Of a stretch of DNA of 14,978 bases, positions 13,878 to 14,978 are shown one piece after another. Each line of letters opens with the position of its first letter. The first letter of the stretch is position 1. Below the pieces are notes generated by a model. That model did not search any database, was not told where the DNA came from, and was given only the letters and a program-made list of their open reading frames with translations. Origin of the DNA: SG8-40 sp035528435 (GTDB taxonomy: Bacteria; Pseudomonadota; Gammaproteobacteria; Burkholderiales; Eutrophovitaceae); contig DATKYN010000125.1 of NCBI GenBank assembly GCA_035528435.1, forward strand, positions 1 to 14,978, read 5' to 3'. The position numbers and the translations under genes are program-made.

Positions 13878-14978
13878 TTAGAGCGCGTCGAGGGGGCTGC
13901 GCACGCCTTTGCCGCCGCGATTGAGCACATGGATGTAGATCATGGTTGTGCTCACATCCGCATGGCCGAGCAGTTCCTGCACGGTGCGGATGTCGTAACC
14001 GGACAGCAACAAATGAGTCGCGAAGGAGTGCCGTAACACATGCGCGCTGACGGGCTTGCTGATTTTCGCCCGGCGCCTTGCCTCCTTCAACGCGCGAGCC
14101 AGCACTGAAGCATCAAGATGATTACGTTTGATCACATCGTCATCCGGGGTCGGCCGAGCGTTTCGTGGATGGAAACACATACTGCCAGCCCCACTCGAAT
14201 CCAGCCCGCGGGTACTTGCGCGCCAATGCATAAGGGAGGTGCGTCTCGCCATACCCTTCGCGCAAATCGAACTCGTGCAGTTTCTTCGCGTGACCGTGTT
14301 GTTGCTGCATCGGCTGTACCGTACGCTCAGGGAACATCGTTACCCGGTCCTTGCCGTCACGCACCAGTATTTGCCGGTAGGCAAAATCCACGTCCTTCAC
14401 GCGCAAGCGCAAACACGCCATCAATCGAAAGCCCGCGCCGTAAAGAAGGCTCGCCATTAACCAGTGCGCACCCTGAAACTGCTCCAGTAAAGACGTCGTC
14501 TCCTGCATCGACAGCACCACCGGCAAGCACACCAGGCGTTTTGCTCGAACCAGATCGTCAAACCATCCCTACTCCAAGCCAAGTACTTGCCGGTACAGGA
14601 AAAGCAGTGCCGCTAGCGCCTGACAACACGCGAAGCTTGTTGCGGCGCAGGCTAACCTTCGCGGAGCGAAGGTTTAGCGAAGCGGCCGGAGGCAATCTGT
14701 GTGGCTGCCGCCACATTGCGTTCCGTGGCGAGATAGCTGAGAAACGCGCTAACCTCCGGCGCGCCAAGCAGTGCCGGGTGGCGTTACCCGCTCCAATAGA
14801 TAACATTTCTTATCCATCCGACATATGCCTCTTCGGTCCGACGACCATAATGCAAGCGCCGAATGGCTTGGCGGACCCACTCAAGCAAGCGCAGTTTTTG
14901 CCCCAGCTGGGATTGACCCTTTTTCGAATCAAGAGTTTGCGTATCCTCCCGCAATCCAATATATGCTGTGTTTATATA
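13878..14978 (-). pseudogene. intI: Integron integrase (IntI-type tyrosine recombinase) pseudogene, 5' end at or beyond window edge
   Basis: Reading the minus strand from the right edge, the pieces join into one integron integrase. First comes LLEWVRQAIRRLHYGRRTEEAYVGW, with only the RRTEEAYV core needed. An in-frame TAA (14786-14784) replaces the Lys of 'GKRHP'. GAPEVSAFLSYLATERNVAA and a ~71-nt net insertion follow. The chain resumes with QALAALLFLYRQVLGLE, an in-frame TAG (14571-14569), then VRAKRLVCLPVVLS. LLYGAGFRLMACLRLRVKD carries the first catalytic Arg, with Ala where Glu is usual. The integron-specific patch ALARKYPRAGFEWGWQYVFPS follows. One extra base in a G4 run (14146-14149) shifts frame, then HVLRHSFATHLLLSGYDIRT, LLGHADVSTTMIYIHV and GVRSPLDAL. 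The lysine loop reads RDGKDRV, about three residues short. No ATG is seen in frame to the right edge; a TTG at 14954 is possible. Confidence 0.88.
14623..14696 (-). repeat. Small palindromic insertion inside the integrase remnant
   Basis: Between codons for 'ATQ' and 'QALAALLF' the integrase should have about one codon, but 74 bases are present and read out of frame. The core 14651-14678 is a near-perfect palindrome: GCTAACCTTCGC, GGA, GCGAAGGTTTAGC, with a single bulged base. GCTTCGC occurs twice more as flanking copies. No target-site duplication is obvious. It looks like a REP/MITE-like palindromic element, or a relic of one; it carries no coding capacity. Confidence 0.55.

Noticed and set aside
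14651..14678. Palindrome considered as an integron attC site
   Set aside because: The 7-base ends do not match the GTTRRRY/RYYYAAC core well, and there is no separate paired L and R box structure; it lies inside the integrase gene rather than in a cassette array.
1..14978. CRISPR array, tRNA or rRNA genes
   Set aside because: No regularly spaced repeats with unique spacers and no tRNA-like or rRNA-like segments were recognised.

Overview
The window looks like chromosomal DNA from a GC-rich proteobacterium, most likely a gammaproteobacterium. The evidence is the GC-rich coding bias, paaG/paaY homologues, an integron-type integrase remnant, and a TetR/TolC efflux-type arrangement. The taxon is an inference from gene content; no rRNA or tRNA is present.

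Left edge (1-1331): a TetR-family repressor on the minus strand is coupled through an ATGA overlap to the first ~58 codons of a tolC-like outer-membrane efflux gene, which then loses homology. A palindromic operator sits directly behind the putative -10 of this unit. A ~310-base divergent intergenic region follows.

Centre-left (1332-6047): a tight plus-strand operon encodes the three-part AmmeMemoRadiSam set (Memo-like protein, AMMECR1-like protein, radical SAM enzyme), a conserved system of unknown function. A fourth gene for a small dienelactone-hydrolase-like protein closes the run. That protein has lost both the expected nucleophilic serine (Asp in its place) and the catalytic histidine (Glu in its place). 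Its 3' end overlaps the 3' end of a convergent phosphoribosyltransferase gene. From memory of the family, these two domains occur fused in one polypeptide in other bacteria. The phosphoribosyltransferase is the last gene of a minus-strand run: molybdopterin oxidoreductase, folD, phosphoribosyltransferase.

Centre (6114-9970): a 712-residue cytoplasmic-looking molybdopterin/[4Fe-4S] oxidoreductase stands without partner subunits. Divergent to it is a DoxX-family membrane protein whose leader carries four 9-mers at an exact 15-bp period, ending just before the ribosome binding site. A small exported EF-hand protein and a VOC-fold metalloprotein with a near-perfect Shine-Dalgarno follow.

Right (9995-13844): paaY (gamma-carbonic-anhydrase-like thioesterase family) and paaG (ring-epoxide isomerase family) diverge from a short intergenic region. 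No other phenylacetate genes are in view. The paaY leader contains a strong 12-bp stem-loop. A 694-residue exported alpha/beta hydrolase-domain protein follows.

Right edge (13878-14978): a heavily decayed integron integrase on the minus strand. It can be read through as one protein carrying two in-frame stops, one +1 frameshift, an internal shortening near the catalytic lysine loop, and a ~71-nt net insertion containing a near-perfect palindrome. Any cassette array would be expected beyond the right edge, because attI normally lies upstream of intI.

The points most worth a second look are the four-gene AmmeMemoRadiSam operon with its doubly substituted hydrolase and convergent phosphoribosyltransferase partner, the 15-bp repeat array upstream of doxX, and the palindromic insertion in the integrase remnant.
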